Assembly: GCF_001746365.1 (NCBI RefSeq)
Contig: NZ_MJAJ01000013.1
Span: 103,057-156,233, forward strand
DNA length: 53,177 nt
Direction of reading: 5' to 3'
Source: Streptomyces sp. LUP30
GTDB lineage: Bacteria; Actinomycetota; Actinomycetes; Streptomycetales; Streptomycetaceae
Both the position numbers and the translations under genes were made by a program. Of the stretch, positions 1-9,036 are shown in pieces. The notes beneath the pieces are model-generated. The model searched no databases. It saw only the letters and a program-made list of their open reading frames with translations, and had not been told where the DNA came from. How positions within the stretch are numbered: position 1 is the first letter of the stretch; every line of letters begins with the position of its first letter.

Positions 1-2
1 CC

Positions 3-1466
3 TTCGCCGACCCCGACCTGGCCTCGCTCGCGCACAACGGCACCGGTGTCGCCGGCTCCCTGAGCCAGCTCAAGGAAGCCACCGACGTAGCCGCCACCAC
101 GGTGGAGACGGTGCTCCACGTGACCCCGGACACGGACTTCGCCTGGCCGGTGGAGGGCGCCGTCGACCCGTCGATCGTCAAGGTCGCCACCTCCGCGGGC
201 GCCGACAAGGTCATCGCGCGCAGCGACAGCCTCGCCGAGACCGGCGACCTCTCGTACACGCCGTCCGCGGCTCGCCCCATCGGCGGCGGCACCACCGCGG
301 TGGTCGCGGACTCGCTGCTGTCCATGATGTTCGAGGGCGATCTCACGCGGGCCTCCGCGTCCACGCTCGCCGTGCAGCAGTTCCTCGCACAGAGCCTCGA
401 GCTGAATCTGCAGACGGACAAGCAGCGCAGCATCGTCGTCGCCCCACAGCGCATCCCGACCGCGAGCCAGGCCCGGGCGCTCGCGGAGGCCGTCACACAG
501 CTTCAGGGTGGCACCTGGTCGCAGCCCCAGCAGCTCGCGGCGGCGGCCAAGGCCAAGCCCGACCCTGCCGCCAGCACGAAGGTGCCGTCCAGGTCGGCGT
601 ACCCGGCCTCGCTCCGTAAGCGGGAGCTGCCCCGGTCGGCCTTCGAGGAGACCGCGGACACCCAGGACAAGCTCGACAACTTCAAGGTGATCCTCGCCAA
701 CGAGGCGAGGGTCGTGACCCCCTTCGGGCGGGCCATAAACCGTGAGATGTCCACGTCCTGGCGAGGGCACGGCGCCGCGGCGAGCGCGTTCCGCCAGAGC
801 GTGCGGACATACCTGGACACACTGACGGGACAGGTCAAGCTGATCGACAAGTCGGAGACCAAACTCTCCGGACGCAGCGCCACTATCCCGGTGACCGTGC
901 AGAACAACCTGGTGCAGGGCGTCGGCCACCTGGTCCTGCGGCTCACCTCGACGAACCAGACGCGTCTGGAGATCTCCGGCGAGCCCTACGCCGAGCAGCA
1001 GATCACGGTCTCCGGCGGCCATACGACGACGGTGAAGTTCAGCACATCCGCCAAGGTCAACGGTCAGACGACAGTGATCGCCCAGCTGTACACCGAGGAC
1101 GGGCAGGAGTACGGGGCGCCCGTGACCTTCGACGTGAAGGTCACCGAGATCACGGCGACGGTGATGCTGGTCATCGGCGGTGGCGTCCTGCTCCTGGTGC
1201 TGGCCGGCTTCCGCATGTACACCCAGCGCAAGCGGGCGGCCGCCCGCCAGGCCGAGGAAGCCGAGGAAGCCGACGAGGATGGCCCCGACGAGGGCGACCG
1301 GCCCGCGGACGACCCGCAGAGCCCTGCGGGGCCCCCGGACCATCACAGTGAAGAGTCCGGCGCATCAGCCGGGGCAGACGACCCGGAGCAGCCGAGTGAC
1401 GAGAGTCAGGACACCGAAGCGGCAAGCGCAGACCCGTCCGGCACGGGTGAGAGAGTGGACCGTTGA
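3..1466 (+). CDS. DUF6049 family envelope protein, 5'-truncated by the window edge
   Basis: The frame is open from base 3 with no stop, so this is the C-terminal ~487 residues of a longer protein. The visible part is an extracytoplasmic Ala/Thr-rich domain, then one membrane segment (about bases 1155-1220, MLVIGGGVLLLVLAGF), then Arg/Lys and a highly acidic, disordered cytoplasmic tail rich in Glu, Asp and Pro. This is the topology of DUF6049 proteins, which precede the MurJ gene in many actinobacteria (Rv3909 beside Rv3910 in M. tuberculosis). The gap to murJ is 45 bp, so co-transcription is likely. The molecular function is not established; a role in envelope assembly is inferred only from the neighbours. 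Family assignment rests on topology and position. Confidence 0.8.
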   Translation, partial: FADPDLASLAHNGTGVAGSLSQLKEATDVAATTVETVLHVTPDTDFAWPVEGAVDPSIVKVATSAGADKVIARSDSLAETGDLSYTPSAARPIGGGTTAVVADSLLSMMFEGDLTRASASTLAVQQFLAQSLELNLQTDKQRSIVVAPQRIPTASQARALAEAVTQLQGGTWSQPQQLAAAAKAKPDPAASTKVPSRSAYPASLRKRELPRSAFEETADTQDKLDNFKVILANEARVVTPFGRAINREMSTSWRGHGAAASAFRQSVRTYLDTLTGQVKLIDKSETKLSGRSATIPVTVQNNLVQGVGHLVLRLTSTNQTRLEISGEPYAEQQITVSGGHTTTVKFSTSAKVNGQTTVIAQLYTEDGQEYGAPVTFDVKVTEITATVMLVIGGGVLLLVLAGFRMYTQRKRAAARQAEEAEEADEDGPDEGDRPADDPQSPAGPPDHHSEESGASAGADDPEQPSDESQDTEAASADPSGTGERVDR

Positions 1467-1511
1467 GGATGTCGTGGCCGGTGGGCCCGGGACGATGAGG
1501 TGGGGTAAGCC

Positions 1512-3836
1512 ATGAACGCGCCGTACGACGGTGACCGCGGCCGGGCCGCGGGCGGCTCGGGGCGCCCCGAGGGCCCGCCGCCCGAGCAGGGCCAGGTGCC
1601 GCCGCAGCACCCCGCGGACATGTACCTCCAGGACGCCTACGACCAGGACCCGTACCGGTCCCAGGACCTCACCGCGCAGGATCCGGTCGCCGAGGCGCTC
1701 TACGACCGTGCCGCGCACCCTCCGCCGCCCCCTGGCGCCCATGAGCCGCAGCAGCCTCTGTACGGCCCGCCCCCGCAGTCCCCGTACGCGCCCGATCCCC
1801 ATGTGTGGGCCCAGACCCCGGCGCCCGAGCCGGAGGGCCCCACGCAGTACCTCCCGTACGGCGACGACCCTCGAACCACCCAGTTCGTGGGCGTGGACGA
1901 CCTGGTCACGCACTCCGGGGAGCAGCAGCACCAGCCGGACGCCTTCGCCCACCTCTTCCGGGACCAGCAGCAGAGCGGCTACCAGCAGCAGGCCGGCTAT
2001 CAGCAACAGAGCGACGCCCGGCCGGCGGCGGAGCCCCCCGCCGTGCCCGGGCCGGCCCAGCCTCCGGGCGGACAGGCAGCAGCACAGCCGTACCAGGCTC
2101 CGGTGGCCGCGACGCCCGCGGTCGACCAGACCATGAACCTCACCGCGACTCCCGACCCGACGCCGGCCCCGGCCACCGTGGACACCGCCTCCGCCCCCAA
2201 GAAGGGCGGTCGCGCGTCCGGACTGCTGAAGTCCAGCGCCGTCATGGCCGCGGGCACGCTGGTCTCCCGCCTCACCGGCTTCGTCCGCTCCGCGCTGATC
2301 GTCTCCGCCCTGGGCGTCGGCCTGCTCGGCGACACCTTCCAGGTCGCCTATCAGCTACCGACGATGATCTACATCCTGACCGTCGGCGGCGGACTCAACT
2401 CCGTCTTCGTACCGCAGCTCGTGCGCGCCATGAAGGAGGACGAGGACGGCGGCGAGGCCTTCGCCAACCGGCTGCTCACCCTGGTCATGGTGGCACTCGG
2501 CCTGCTCACGGTCGCCGCGATCGCCGCGGCCCCCGTCCTGATCCGCCTGCTGTCCGACTCGGTCGCCAGCGATCCCGCGGCCAACCAGGTCGGCATCACC
2601 TTCGTCCGCTACTTCCTGCCCTCGATCTTCTTCATGGGCGTCCACGTGGTGATGGGTCAGGTCCTCAACGCGCGCGGCAAGTTCGGCGCGATGATGTGGA
2701 CGCCCGTCCTCAACAACATCGTCATCATCGTGACGCTGGGCATGTTCATCTGGGTCTACGGCACGTCCGCCGACTCCGGAATGAAGGTCACGACCATCCC
2801 GCCCCAGGGCGAGCGGCTCCTCGGCGTCGGGGTCCTGCTCGGTCTGGTCGTGCAGGCTCTCGCGATGATCCCGTACCTGCGCGAGACCGGGTTCCGGCTC
2901 CGGCTGCGCTTCGACTGGAGGGGTCACGGTCTCGGCAAGGCGGCGACGCTGGCCAAGTGGACCGTCCTGTTCGTCCTCGCCAACCAGGCCGGCGCGCTCG
3001 TCGTGACCCAGCTGTCCACGTCGGCCGGCAAGGCATCGCCGGTCGACGGGACGGGCTTCGCCGCCTACGCCAACGCCCAACTGATCTGGGGTCTGCCGCA
3101 GGCCATCATCACCGTCTCCCTGATGGCCGCCCTGCTGCCCCGCATCTCGCGCTCGGCCGCCGAGAGCGACACCGGCGCGGTCCGCGACGACATCTCGCAG
3201 GGCCTGCGCACCACGGCCGTGGCGATCGTGCCGATCGCCTTCGGCTTCCTCGCCCTCGGCATCCCGATGTGCACGCTGATCTTCGGTTCCTCGGGCACCA
3301 GCGAGGCCACGAACATGGGCTTCATGCTGATGGCCTTCGGCCTCGGCCTGATCCCCTACTCCGTGCAGTACGTCGTCCTGCGCGCCTTCTACGCCTACGA
3401 AGACACCCGCACCCCCTTCTACAACACCGTCATCGTGGCCACGGTCAACGCGACCGCCTCGGCGGTCTGCTACTTCGTTCTGCCCGCCCGCTGGGCGGTG
3501 GTCGGCATGGCGGCCTCCTACGGTCTGGCGTACACGATCGGCGTCGGCGTCGCCTGGAACCGGCTGCGCAAGCGGCTCGACGGCGACCTCGACGGCTCCC
3601 ACGTCCTGCGGACCTACGCCCGTCTGTGCATCGCCTCCGTGCCCGCCGCACTGATCGGCGGCGCGGCCTGCTACGGCATCGGGCACAGCCTGGGCCAGGG
3701 CGTCCTCGGTTCGTTCGCCGCACTGCTGGCCGGCGGGGCGCTTCTGCTCGGCGTCTTCTTCGTCGCCGCCCGAAGAATGCGCATCGAGGAGCTCAACTCA
3801 CTGGTCGGCATGGTCCGCGGCCGTCTGGGGCGCTAG
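1512..3836 (+). CDS. murJ: Lipid II flippase MurJ (MviN) with long disordered N-terminal extension
   Basis: 774 residues, well above the ~510 of a typical MurJ. Residues 1 to ~235 are a Pro/Gln/Tyr-rich, low-complexity cytoplasmic extension with QQQ runs. The MATE-like core begins near KKGGRASGLLKSSAVMAAG and the family landmark TLVSRLTGFVRS, followed by about 14 hydrophobic segments to the C-terminus. MurJ moves undecaprenyl-linked peptidoglycan precursor across the inner membrane. The ATG at 1512 follows a weak purine-rich stretch (gaggtggggtaagcc). Downstream is a separate pseudokinase that in mycobacteria is fused to MurJ; here the MurJ chain ends soon after the last membrane segments (RMRIEELNSLVGMVRGRLGR) without a kinase fold. 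Confidence 0.95.
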   Translation: MNAPYDGDRGRAAGGSGRPEGPPPEQGQVPPQHPADMYLQDAYDQDPYRSQDLTAQDPVAEALYDRAAHPPPPPGAHEPQQPLYGPPPQSPYAPDPHVWAQTPAPEPEGPTQYLPYGDDPRTTQFVGVDDLVTHSGEQQHQPDAFAHLFRDQQQSGYQQQAGYQQQSDARPAAEPPAVPGPAQPPGGQAAAQPYQAPVAATPAVDQTMNLTATPDPTPAPATVDTASAPKKGGRASGLLKSSAVMAAGTLVSRLTGFVRSALIVSALGVGLLGDTFQVAYQLPTMIYILTVGGGLNSVFVPQLVRAMKEDEDGGEAFANRLLTLVMVALGLLTVAAIAAAPVLIRLLSDSVASDPAANQVGITFVRYFLPSIFFMGVHVVMGQVLNARGKFGAMMWTPVLNNIVIIVTLGMFIWVYGTSADSGMKVTTIPPQGERLLGVGVLLGLVVQALAMIPYLRETGFRLRLRFDWRGHGLGKAATLAKWTVLFVLANQAGALVVTQLSTSAGKASPVDGTGFAAYANAQLIWGLPQAIITVSLMAALLPRISRSAAESDTGAVRDDISQGLRTTAVAIVPIAFGFLALGIPMCTLIFGSSGTSEATNMGFMLMAFGLGLIPYSVQYVVLRAFYAYEDTRTPFYNTVIVATVNATASAVCYFVLPARWAVVGMAASYGLAYTIGVGVAWNRLRKRLDGDLDGSHVLRTYARLCIASVPAALIGGAACYGIGHSLGQGVLGSFAALLAGGALLLGVFFVAARRMRIEELNSLVGMVRGRLGR

Positions 3837-4030
3837 AGACCGCCGGACGGATCAGGTCCGGGGAAAGGAGCGCCGCCTGTTGAACGAAGGTGAGCGAGGG
3901 GCAGTCGCACAACCATCGTTCGCCGCCGCGTGTCGTGCATAGCGGCGGACTGTGGGCACAATTGGGTTCGGCGTCGGCCGGCGCGCACGAGGTCGCACGG
4001 CGCGCACTGAATGGGGAGGCAGGAACGACG

Positions 4031-5749
4031 GTGGCAGAACGGAGCACAGCGGCCGTCGACGTGGCAGACACCAGCGGTGATGAACCGCTGACCGCACAAG
4101 CGGACCAGTCCACGGCCGACGGGGCGGTCAAGAACCGGGAGCAGGACACGGACAGCGACGAGGCACAGGGGAGTGGCGGGGCGGAACGTCCCGGGAAGGC
4201 CTCACCGCCGGAACTGCACAGCGGCCACAAGCTCGCCAGACGCTACCGCCTCGAAGAGTGCGTCACCCGTCTGGACGGTTTCAGCAGTTGGCGTGCCGTC
4301 GACGAGAAACTCCGTCGTGCCGTGGGCGTCCATGTCCTGCCCGCGGACCACGCCCGGGCCCGTTCGGTGCTGGCCGCCGCGCGCTCCTCGGCGCTGCTCG
4401 GAGATCCCCGCTTCGTCCAGGTACTGGACGCCGTCGAGGAGAACGACCTCGTCTACGTCGTCCACGAGTGGCTGCCCGACGCCACCGAGCTGACCACGTT
4501 GCTCGCGGCCGGCCCACTGGAGCCGCACGACGCCTATCAGATGGCCAGTCAGATCGCCTCCGCGATGGCCGCGGCCCACCGGGAGGGCCTGGCGCATCTG
4601 CGGCTCAACCCCAACGCCGTGCTGCGCACCTCCTCGGGACAGTGGCGCATCCGCGGCCTCGCCGTGAATGCCGCCCTGCGCGGCATCAGTACCGAGACCC
4701 CGCAGCGCACCGACACCGAGGCGATCGGCGCACTGCTGTACGCGGCGCTCACCCAGCGCTGGCCGTACGAGAACGACGCCTACGGCCTGTCCGGGCTGCC
4801 GAAGGACGTCGGACTGATCGCCCCCGACCAGGTGCGCGCGGGCGTCCATCGGGGTCTGTCGGAGCTGTCCATGCGCGCGCTGGTCAACGACGGCGCGACC
4901 GCCTCCCGTCACGAGGCCGCCTGCACCACGCCGGAAGAGCTGGTGAAGGCGATCGGTGAGATGCCGCGCATCCGGCCGCCGGAGCCCGCGTTCACCGCAC
5001 CCCCGGAGTATCAGCGCACGACGTACCAGCAGGGCACCTATGGCCGACCGGCGACGCATCCCGGTGTCACCCAGCAGGTCACGGTCCCGCCGCCCCCGTT
5101 GCAGAGCCGTACCGGAAAGGCACTGAAGTGGGCGGTCTCCGCCCTCCTCATCGCCGCCCTCGGTCTGGGCAGCTGGCAGCTCGCGGACGCCCTGATGGAC
5201 CGGGGCAACTCCGACGACACGAACCGGACTCAGACGACGGACGAGGGCGACAAGAACAACGCCGCCCCCAAGCCGGTCAAACCGCTGAAGATCCAGGACG
5301 CGGCCGAGTACGTGGTGAGCGGCGACGCCCAGCACCCCGGAGACGTCGGTGAGACCTACGACCGCGACAGCTCGACCTACTGGCGGACGTCGAGCTTCAT
5401 CGACGGTCCGAACCTCGCGCCCTACAAGCCGGGCGTGGGCATCGTCTACGACCTCGGCTCGGCGCGGGAGATCTCCCAGGCGACCATAGGGCTCTACTAC
5501 CGCGGTGATCACACGACCGTGAACCTCTACGCCGCGGACTCCCTGAATCCGTCACCGAGCGCCCTGAAGTCGATGAAGAAGATCGGCACACTCACCACGA
5601 CCGGAACCACCGCAACCGTGAAGGCGTCCAAGGCGGTCAAGACACGGTACGTGCTCGTGTGGCTCACGGCCCTGCCGTACGCTGCCGGCGACCAGTACAG
5701 CGACGGCGGCCACAAGCAGGGCATCACCGACGTGAGGTTCACGGGTTGA
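4031..5749 (+). CDS. Membrane pseudokinase with C-terminal discoidin-like domain, next to MurJ
   Basis: 572 residues from the GTG at 4031 (MAERSTAAVDVADTSG; upstream GGGGAGGCAGG). A longer version from GTG 3890 is possible but has a poorly placed ribosome site. After an acidic leader, a kinase-like fold starts near residue 65 (HKLARRYRLEECV). The catalytic loop reads HLRLNPNAVL in place of HRDxKxxN and the DFG position reads RGLAV, so catalysis is not expected. A membrane segment lies at about residues 363-381 (ALKWAVSALLIAALGLGSW). The extracellular part from ~418 has the DxxxxTYWRT and VYDLGSAREI pattern of F5/8 type C-like beta-sandwich domains. In M. tuberculosis the equivalent pseudokinase is fused to MviN, is phosphorylated by PknB and recruits FhaA; a similar role here is inferred. 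Confidence 0.85.
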   Translation: MAERSTAAVDVADTSGDEPLTAQADQSTADGAVKNREQDTDSDEAQGSGGAERPGKASPPELHSGHKLARRYRLEECVTRLDGFSSWRAVDEKLRRAVGVHVLPADHARARSVLAAARSSALLGDPRFVQVLDAVEENDLVYVVHEWLPDATELTTLLAAGPLEPHDAYQMASQIASAMAAAHREGLAHLRLNPNAVLRTSSGQWRIRGLAVNAALRGISTETPQRTDTEAIGALLYAALTQRWPYENDAYGLSGLPKDVGLIAPDQVRAGVHRGLSELSMRALVNDGATASRHEAACTTPEELVKAIGEMPRIRPPEPAFTAPPEYQRTTYQQGTYGRPATHPGVTQQVTVPPPPLQSRTGKALKWAVSALLIAALGLGSWQLADALMDRGNSDDTNRTQTTDEGDKNNAAPKPVKPLKIQDAAEYVVSGDAQHPGDVGETYDRDSSTYWRTSSFIDGPNLAPYKPGVGIVYDLGSAREISQATIGLYYRGDHTTVNLYAADSLNPSPSALKSMKKIGTLTTTGTTATVKASKAVKTRYVLVWLTALPYAAGDQYSDGGHKQGITDVRFTG

Positions 5750-5776
5750 CGTCCCACCGAAGGGGGAGGGGGTCCG

Positions 5777-6502
5777 ATGGCGGAAGGCTCCGGATACGAC
5801 GGAGTGAGCGACCAGGACCTCCTCACCCGCCATGTCGAGGGCGACTCCGACGCCTTCGGTGAGCTCGTGCGGCGTCACCGCGACCGGCTGTGGGCGGTGG
5901 CCCTGCGCACGCTGGGAGACCGCGAGGAAGCCGCTGACGCCGTCCAGGACGCCCTGGTGTCCGCCTACCGGGCCGCCCACACCTTCCGCGGCCAGTCCGC
6001 CGTCACGACCTGGCTGCACCGCATCACCGTGAACGCCTGTCTGGACCGTGCGCGCAAAGCGGCCTCCCGCAAGACCTCTCCGGTCGATGACACCGAGCGC
6101 CTGGAGCAACTGCTCGACCCCCACGAGTCGGCATCCGCTCCGGCGGAACGCAACGACGTGCACCGCCAGCTCCTCGAAGCGCTCGGCACGCTCCCGCCCG
6201 ATCAACGGGCCGCCCTCGTCCTCGTGGACATGCAGGGCTACCCGGTCGCCGAGGCCGCCCGCGTGCTCGACGTGCCGACCGGGACGGTGAAGAGCCGCTG
6301 CGCCCGGGGCAGAGCCAGACTCCTGCCCTTGCTCACCCACCTGCGGCCCGAAGGCTCCGGCGACCGGAGAGAAAGCGGTCCAGGACGGAACCGGGCGCAG
6401 GGGACATCCGTCCCACCGGCAGCGGACCTTCGGGACGAGGGGCCGGACAACACCGGGACAGGCGATTCAGCTGCTGTGAAGGGCGGAGGTGGGCGAACGT
6501 GA
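5777..6502 (+). CDS. sigM: ECF RNA polymerase sigma factor SigM
   Basis: 241 residues; ATG at 5777 with a strong GGGGGAGGGGG ribosome site. Region 2 covers roughly residues 15-85 (SDQDLLTRHVEGDSDAFGEL, then GDREEAADAVQDALVSAYR and TWLHRITVNACLD). Region 4 covers ~130-185 (TLPPDQRAALVLVDMQGY, AEAARVLDVPTGTVKSRCAR). A ~50-residue Gly/Pro/Arg-rich tail follows. Its stop overlaps the GTG of the anti-sigma gene (GTGA), the usual translationally coupled sigma/anti-sigma arrangement. Position after murJ and before trxB matches sigM of M. tuberculosis and the orthologous Streptomyces locus. Stimulus and regulon cannot be read from the sequence. Confidence 0.9.
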   Translation: MAEGSGYDGVSDQDLLTRHVEGDSDAFGELVRRHRDRLWAVALRTLGDREEAADAVQDALVSAYRAAHTFRGQSAVTTWLHRITVNACLDRARKAASRKTSPVDDTERLEQLLDPHESASAPAERNDVHRQLLEALGTLPPDQRAALVLVDMQGYPVAEAARVLDVPTGTVKSRCARGRARLLPLLTHLRPEGSGDRRESGPGRNRAQGTSVPPAADLRDEGPDNTGTGDSAAVKGGGGRT

Positions 6503-7425
6503 CATCGACGAGGGACACGACCGGGCACCCGGACGTCACGGAGATCTCCGACTTCACCGAGGGCCTGCTCACCCCCGCCCGAAGCGCCGACGTACGTCGC
6601 CATCTGGACGACTGCGAAATCTGCGCAGACGTCCTCGCCTCGCTGGAGGAGATCCGCGGCCTGCTGGGCGACCTCCCCGCCCCACCGCACATGCCGGACG
6701 ACGTCGCCCATCGCATCGAGGCCGCGCTGGCGGCCGAGGCTCTGCTGAACGCCACGGCACCGGACACCGAACCCGACCATGAGACGGCTGGCGAAGTCGC
6801 AGCTGACGCCGAGGGGACCGCTGACGCGGACGCGTTCCCTGTTTCACGTGAAACACCCACGCCGGCGGACCGCCCCTCGGGGCATCCCCGCGCCACCACC
6901 ACCGGCCCGGGTCGCAAGGACCGTCAGACCCGCAGGCGGGGCAACCGCCGCAAGGTCGCCGTCCTCGGCGCGGTCTTCACCGCTGCGGCGCTGGGGCTCG
7001 GCTCCGTCCTGGTGTCGTCCCTCACGGGCGGCGGGAACCCGGGCAGCGCGACCCATCAGTCCGCGGCGCCCGACACCTTCTCGGCGGGCAAGCTGGAAAC
7101 CCAGGTCACCGATCTTCTGGCCAAAGCCGGCGGCTCCCGCCCCCCGTCCAGCATGGGCATCCAGGGCGAACCCGAGAGTCAGACGCCGAAGATCCTGCGG
7201 CAGCCCACCGTTCCCTCCTGTGTGCAGAAGGGCATCGGACGCGACGAGGGAGCTCTCGCCACCGAGGTGGGCACATACAAGGGGACGGACGCCGTCCTCG
7301 TCGTACTGCCCGACGCCACGGACAGCACGCGGGTCGACGCCTACATCATGGACACGGCCTGTGTGAATCATCCGTCGTCGGGCCCGGCCAGGGTCTTGCT
7401 GACGACCTCTTACGTCCGCCGCTGA
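6499..7425 (+). CDS. Anti-sigma factor (zinc-type, single membrane span) for SigM
   Basis: 308 residues, GTG start overlapping the sigM stop by 4 bp. The N-terminus carries the ZAS-type motif HLDDCEICADVL (H-x3-C-x2-C) near residues 35-45, expected to bind zinc and clamp the sigma factor. Residues ~80-150 form a low-complexity acidic/Pro/Arg linker. A membrane segment lies at ~152-175 (VAVLGAVFTAAALGLGSVLV), and about 130 residues lie outside the membrane, so a signal can be sensed in the envelope. A perfect parS site (6840-6855) is embedded in the linker and is translated as VSRET. Equivalent in position to RsmA (Rv3912) of M. tuberculosis; pairing with SigM rests on coupling and position. 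Confidence 0.82.
   Translation: MTSTRDTTGHPDVTEISDFTEGLLTPARSADVRRHLDDCEICADVLASLEEIRGLLGDLPAPPHMPDDVAHRIEAALAAEALLNATAPDTEPDHETAGEVAADAEGTADADAFPVSRETPTPADRPSGHPRATTTGPGRKDRQTRRRGNRRKVAVLGAVFTAAALGLGSVLVSSLTGGGNPGSATHQSAAPDTFSAGKLETQVTDLLAKAGGSRPPSSMGIQGEPESQTPKILRQPTVPSCVQKGIGRDEGALATEVGTYKGTDAVLVVLPDATDSTRVDAYIMDTACVNHPSSGPARVLLTTSYVRR
6840..6855. other. parS: parS site 1 (perfect)
   Basis: TGTTTCACGTGAAACA, the 16-bp palindromic ParB-binding centromere, lies inside the anti-sigma factor gene. Confidence 0.95.
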
Positions 7426-7509
7426 CGAAGCGACGCTTCAACCCGTTCCCACGCCGGTACCCCCTTGGCGTCCCGCACGGCGTCCTCCCTTCGTGTGCCC
7501 GGACACAGC

Positions 7510-7536
7510 GGGAATGTACGCCCCTTAGGATCCGTT
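7510..7536 (+). promoter_or_regulatory. SigR-type promoter of trxBA
   Basis: GGGAAT at 7510-7515 and GTT at 7534-7536 are separated by exactly 18 bp, the consensus of sigma-R (thiol-oxidative-stress) promoters in Streptomyces. The -10 element lies about 70 bp upstream of the trxB GTG. trxBA of S. coelicolor is a known SigR target, so induction by disulfide stress is expected. Confidence 0.85.
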
Positions 7537-7604
7537 GGGTGGGGTGAGAGTCCAGAGAGGCTCCCCCGGTCGACCGATGCTGTCCAGAGACGAGGAAACA
7601 AGCC

Positions 7605-8573
7605 GTGAGCGACGTCCGTAACGTGATCATCATCGGCTCCGGGCCCGCCGGCTACACCGCGGCCCTCTACACCGCGCGCGCCTCGCTGAAGCCGCTGGTG
7701 TTCGAAGGTGCCGTAACCGCGGGCGGCGCACTGATGAACACCACCGAGGTGGAGAACTTCCCCGGTTTCCAGGACGGCATCATGGGCCCCGAGCTCATGG
7801 ACAACATGCGCGCCCAGGCCGAGCGCTTCGGTGCGGAGCTGATCCCCGACGACATCGTCTCCGTCGACCTCACGGGTGAGATCAAGACCGTCACGGACAC
7901 CGCCGGCACGGTCCACCGCGCCAAGGCCGTCATCGTGACCACCGGCTCCCAGCACCGCAAGCTCGGTCTGCCGAACGAGGACGCTCTCTCGGGCCGCGGT
8001 GTCTCCTGGTGTGCCACATGTGACGGGTTCTTCTTCAAGGACCAGGACATCGCCGTCATCGGCGGCGGCGACACCGCGATGGAGGAGGCCACCTTCCTCT
8101 CCCGGTTCGCCAAGTCCGTGACGATCGTCCACCGCCGGGACACCCTGCGCGCCTCCAAGGCGATGCAGGAGCGCGCCTTCGCCGACCCGAAGATCAAGTT
8201 CATCTGGGACAGCGAGGTCGCCGAGATCCAGGGCGACCCGAAGCTGGCCGGGCTGAAGCTGCGCAACCTCAAGACCGGTGAGCTCTCGGACCTGCCGGTG
8301 ACCGGCCTGTTCATCGCGATCGGCCACGACCCGCGCACCGAGCTCTTCAAGGGGCAGCTCGACCTCGACGAGGAGGGCTACCTGAAGGTCGCCGCGCCCT
8401 CCACTCGGACGAACGTGACCGGTGTCTTCGCCGCGGGTGACGTCGTGGACCACACCTACCGCCAGGCGATCACCGCGGCCGGCACCGGCTGCTCCTCCGC
8501 TCTCGACGCCGAGCGCTACCTCGCCGCGCTGGGGGACGAGGAGCAGGCCGAGCCCGAGAAGACTTCCGTCTGA
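7605..8573 (+). CDS. trxB: Thioredoxin reductase (NADPH)
   Basis: 322 residues, the usual length of low-Mr thioredoxin reductase. It shows the FAD-binding motif [12 protein letters not shown] at residues 11-22, the redox-active pair in WCATCDG (about residues 135-141), the NADPH-binding GGGDTAMEE, and the C-terminal FAD motif GVFAAGDV. The enzyme passes electrons from NADPH via FAD to thioredoxin. GTG start at 7605 is preceded by GAGGAAA. It is followed 39 bp later by trxA, so both should be made from the SigR promoter at 7510. Confidence 0.97.
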   Translation: MSDVRNVIIIGSGPAGYTAALYTARASLKPLVFEGAVTAGGALMNTTEVENFPGFQDGIMGPELMDNMRAQAERFGAELIPDDIVSVDLTGEIKTVTDTAGTVHRAKAVIVTTGSQHRKLGLPNEDALSGRGVSWCATCDGFFFKDQDIAVIGGGDTAMEEATFLSRFAKSVTIVHRRDTLRASKAMQERAFADPKIKFIWDSEVAEIQGDPKLAGLKLRNLKTGELSDLPVTGLFIAIGHDPRTELFKGQLDLDEEGYLKVAAPSTRTNVTGVFAAGDVVDHTYRQAITAAGTGCSSALDAERYLAALGDEEQAEPEKTSV

Positions 8574-8612
8574 TCCCCTCCCGCCCCACGCACAAGAATT
8601 AAGGAGCCCCCT

Positions 8613-8945
8613 GTGGCCGGCACCCTGAAGAATGTGACCGACGCCGACTTCGAAGAGGTCGTCCTCAAGAGCGACAAGCCTGTCCTGGTGGACTTCTGGG
8701 CCGAGTGGTGCGGCCCGTGCCGTCAGATCGCGCCCTCCCTCGAGGCCATCGCCGCCGAGCACGGCGAGAAGATCGAGATCGTCAAGCTCAACATCGACGA
8801 GAACCCGAGCACGGCCGCCAAGTACGGCGTCATGTCGATCCCGACCCTGAACGTGTACCAGGGCGGCGAGGTCGCCAAGACCATCGTCGGCGCCAAGCCG
8901 AAGGCCGCGCTCGTCCGCGACCTGGAGACCTTCATCTCCGAGTGA
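8613..8945 (+). CDS. trxA: Thioredoxin 1
   Basis: 110 residues with the active site WCGPC at residues 32-36 in FWAEWCGPCRQIAPSLE, the cis-proline loop SIPTL, and the conserved C-terminal GAKPKAAL. It is the cytosolic disulfide reductant regenerated by the adjacent TrxB. GTG start at 8613 follows TTAAGGAGCCCCCT. A parS site begins 29 bp after the stop and a strong hairpin terminator follows. In mycobacteria cwlM comes next; here no such gene is present. Confidence 0.97.
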   Translation: MAGTLKNVTDADFEEVVLKSDKPVLVDFWAEWCGPCRQIAPSLEAIAAEHGEKIEIVKLNIDENPSTAAKYGVMSIPTLNVYQGGEVAKTIVGAKPKAALVRDLETFISE

Positions 8946-8973
8946 CGCACCAAGCCGTCACGCCGACGGTCGA

Positions 8974-8989
8974 TGTTTCACGTGAAACA
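8974..8989. other. parS: parS site 2 (perfect)
   Basis: TGTTTCACGTGAAACA in the trxA-GNAT intergenic region, directly before the terminator hairpin. Confidence 0.95.
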
Positions 8990-8990
8990 C

Positions 8991-9020
8991 GAAGGGCCGG
9001 TCCCCACGGACCGGCCCTTC
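8991..9020. terminator. Bidirectional terminator between trxA and the GNAT gene
   Basis: A perfect 13-bp inverted repeat (GAAGGGCCGGTCC / GGACCGGCCCTTC) with a CCAC loop lies between the convergent ends of trxA and the minus-strand acetyltransferase gene. No long T run, as is common in Streptomyces. Confidence 0.85.
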
Positions 9021-9036
9021 GCTGTGTCGGGGTCTT

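Noticed and set aside
3890..4030. Upstream start (GTG 3890) for the pseudokinase gene
   Set aside because: The added 47 residues lack conservation-like character and the GGAG site is about 20 bp away; GTG 4031 has a better placed site and the typical MAERSTAAVDVAD start.
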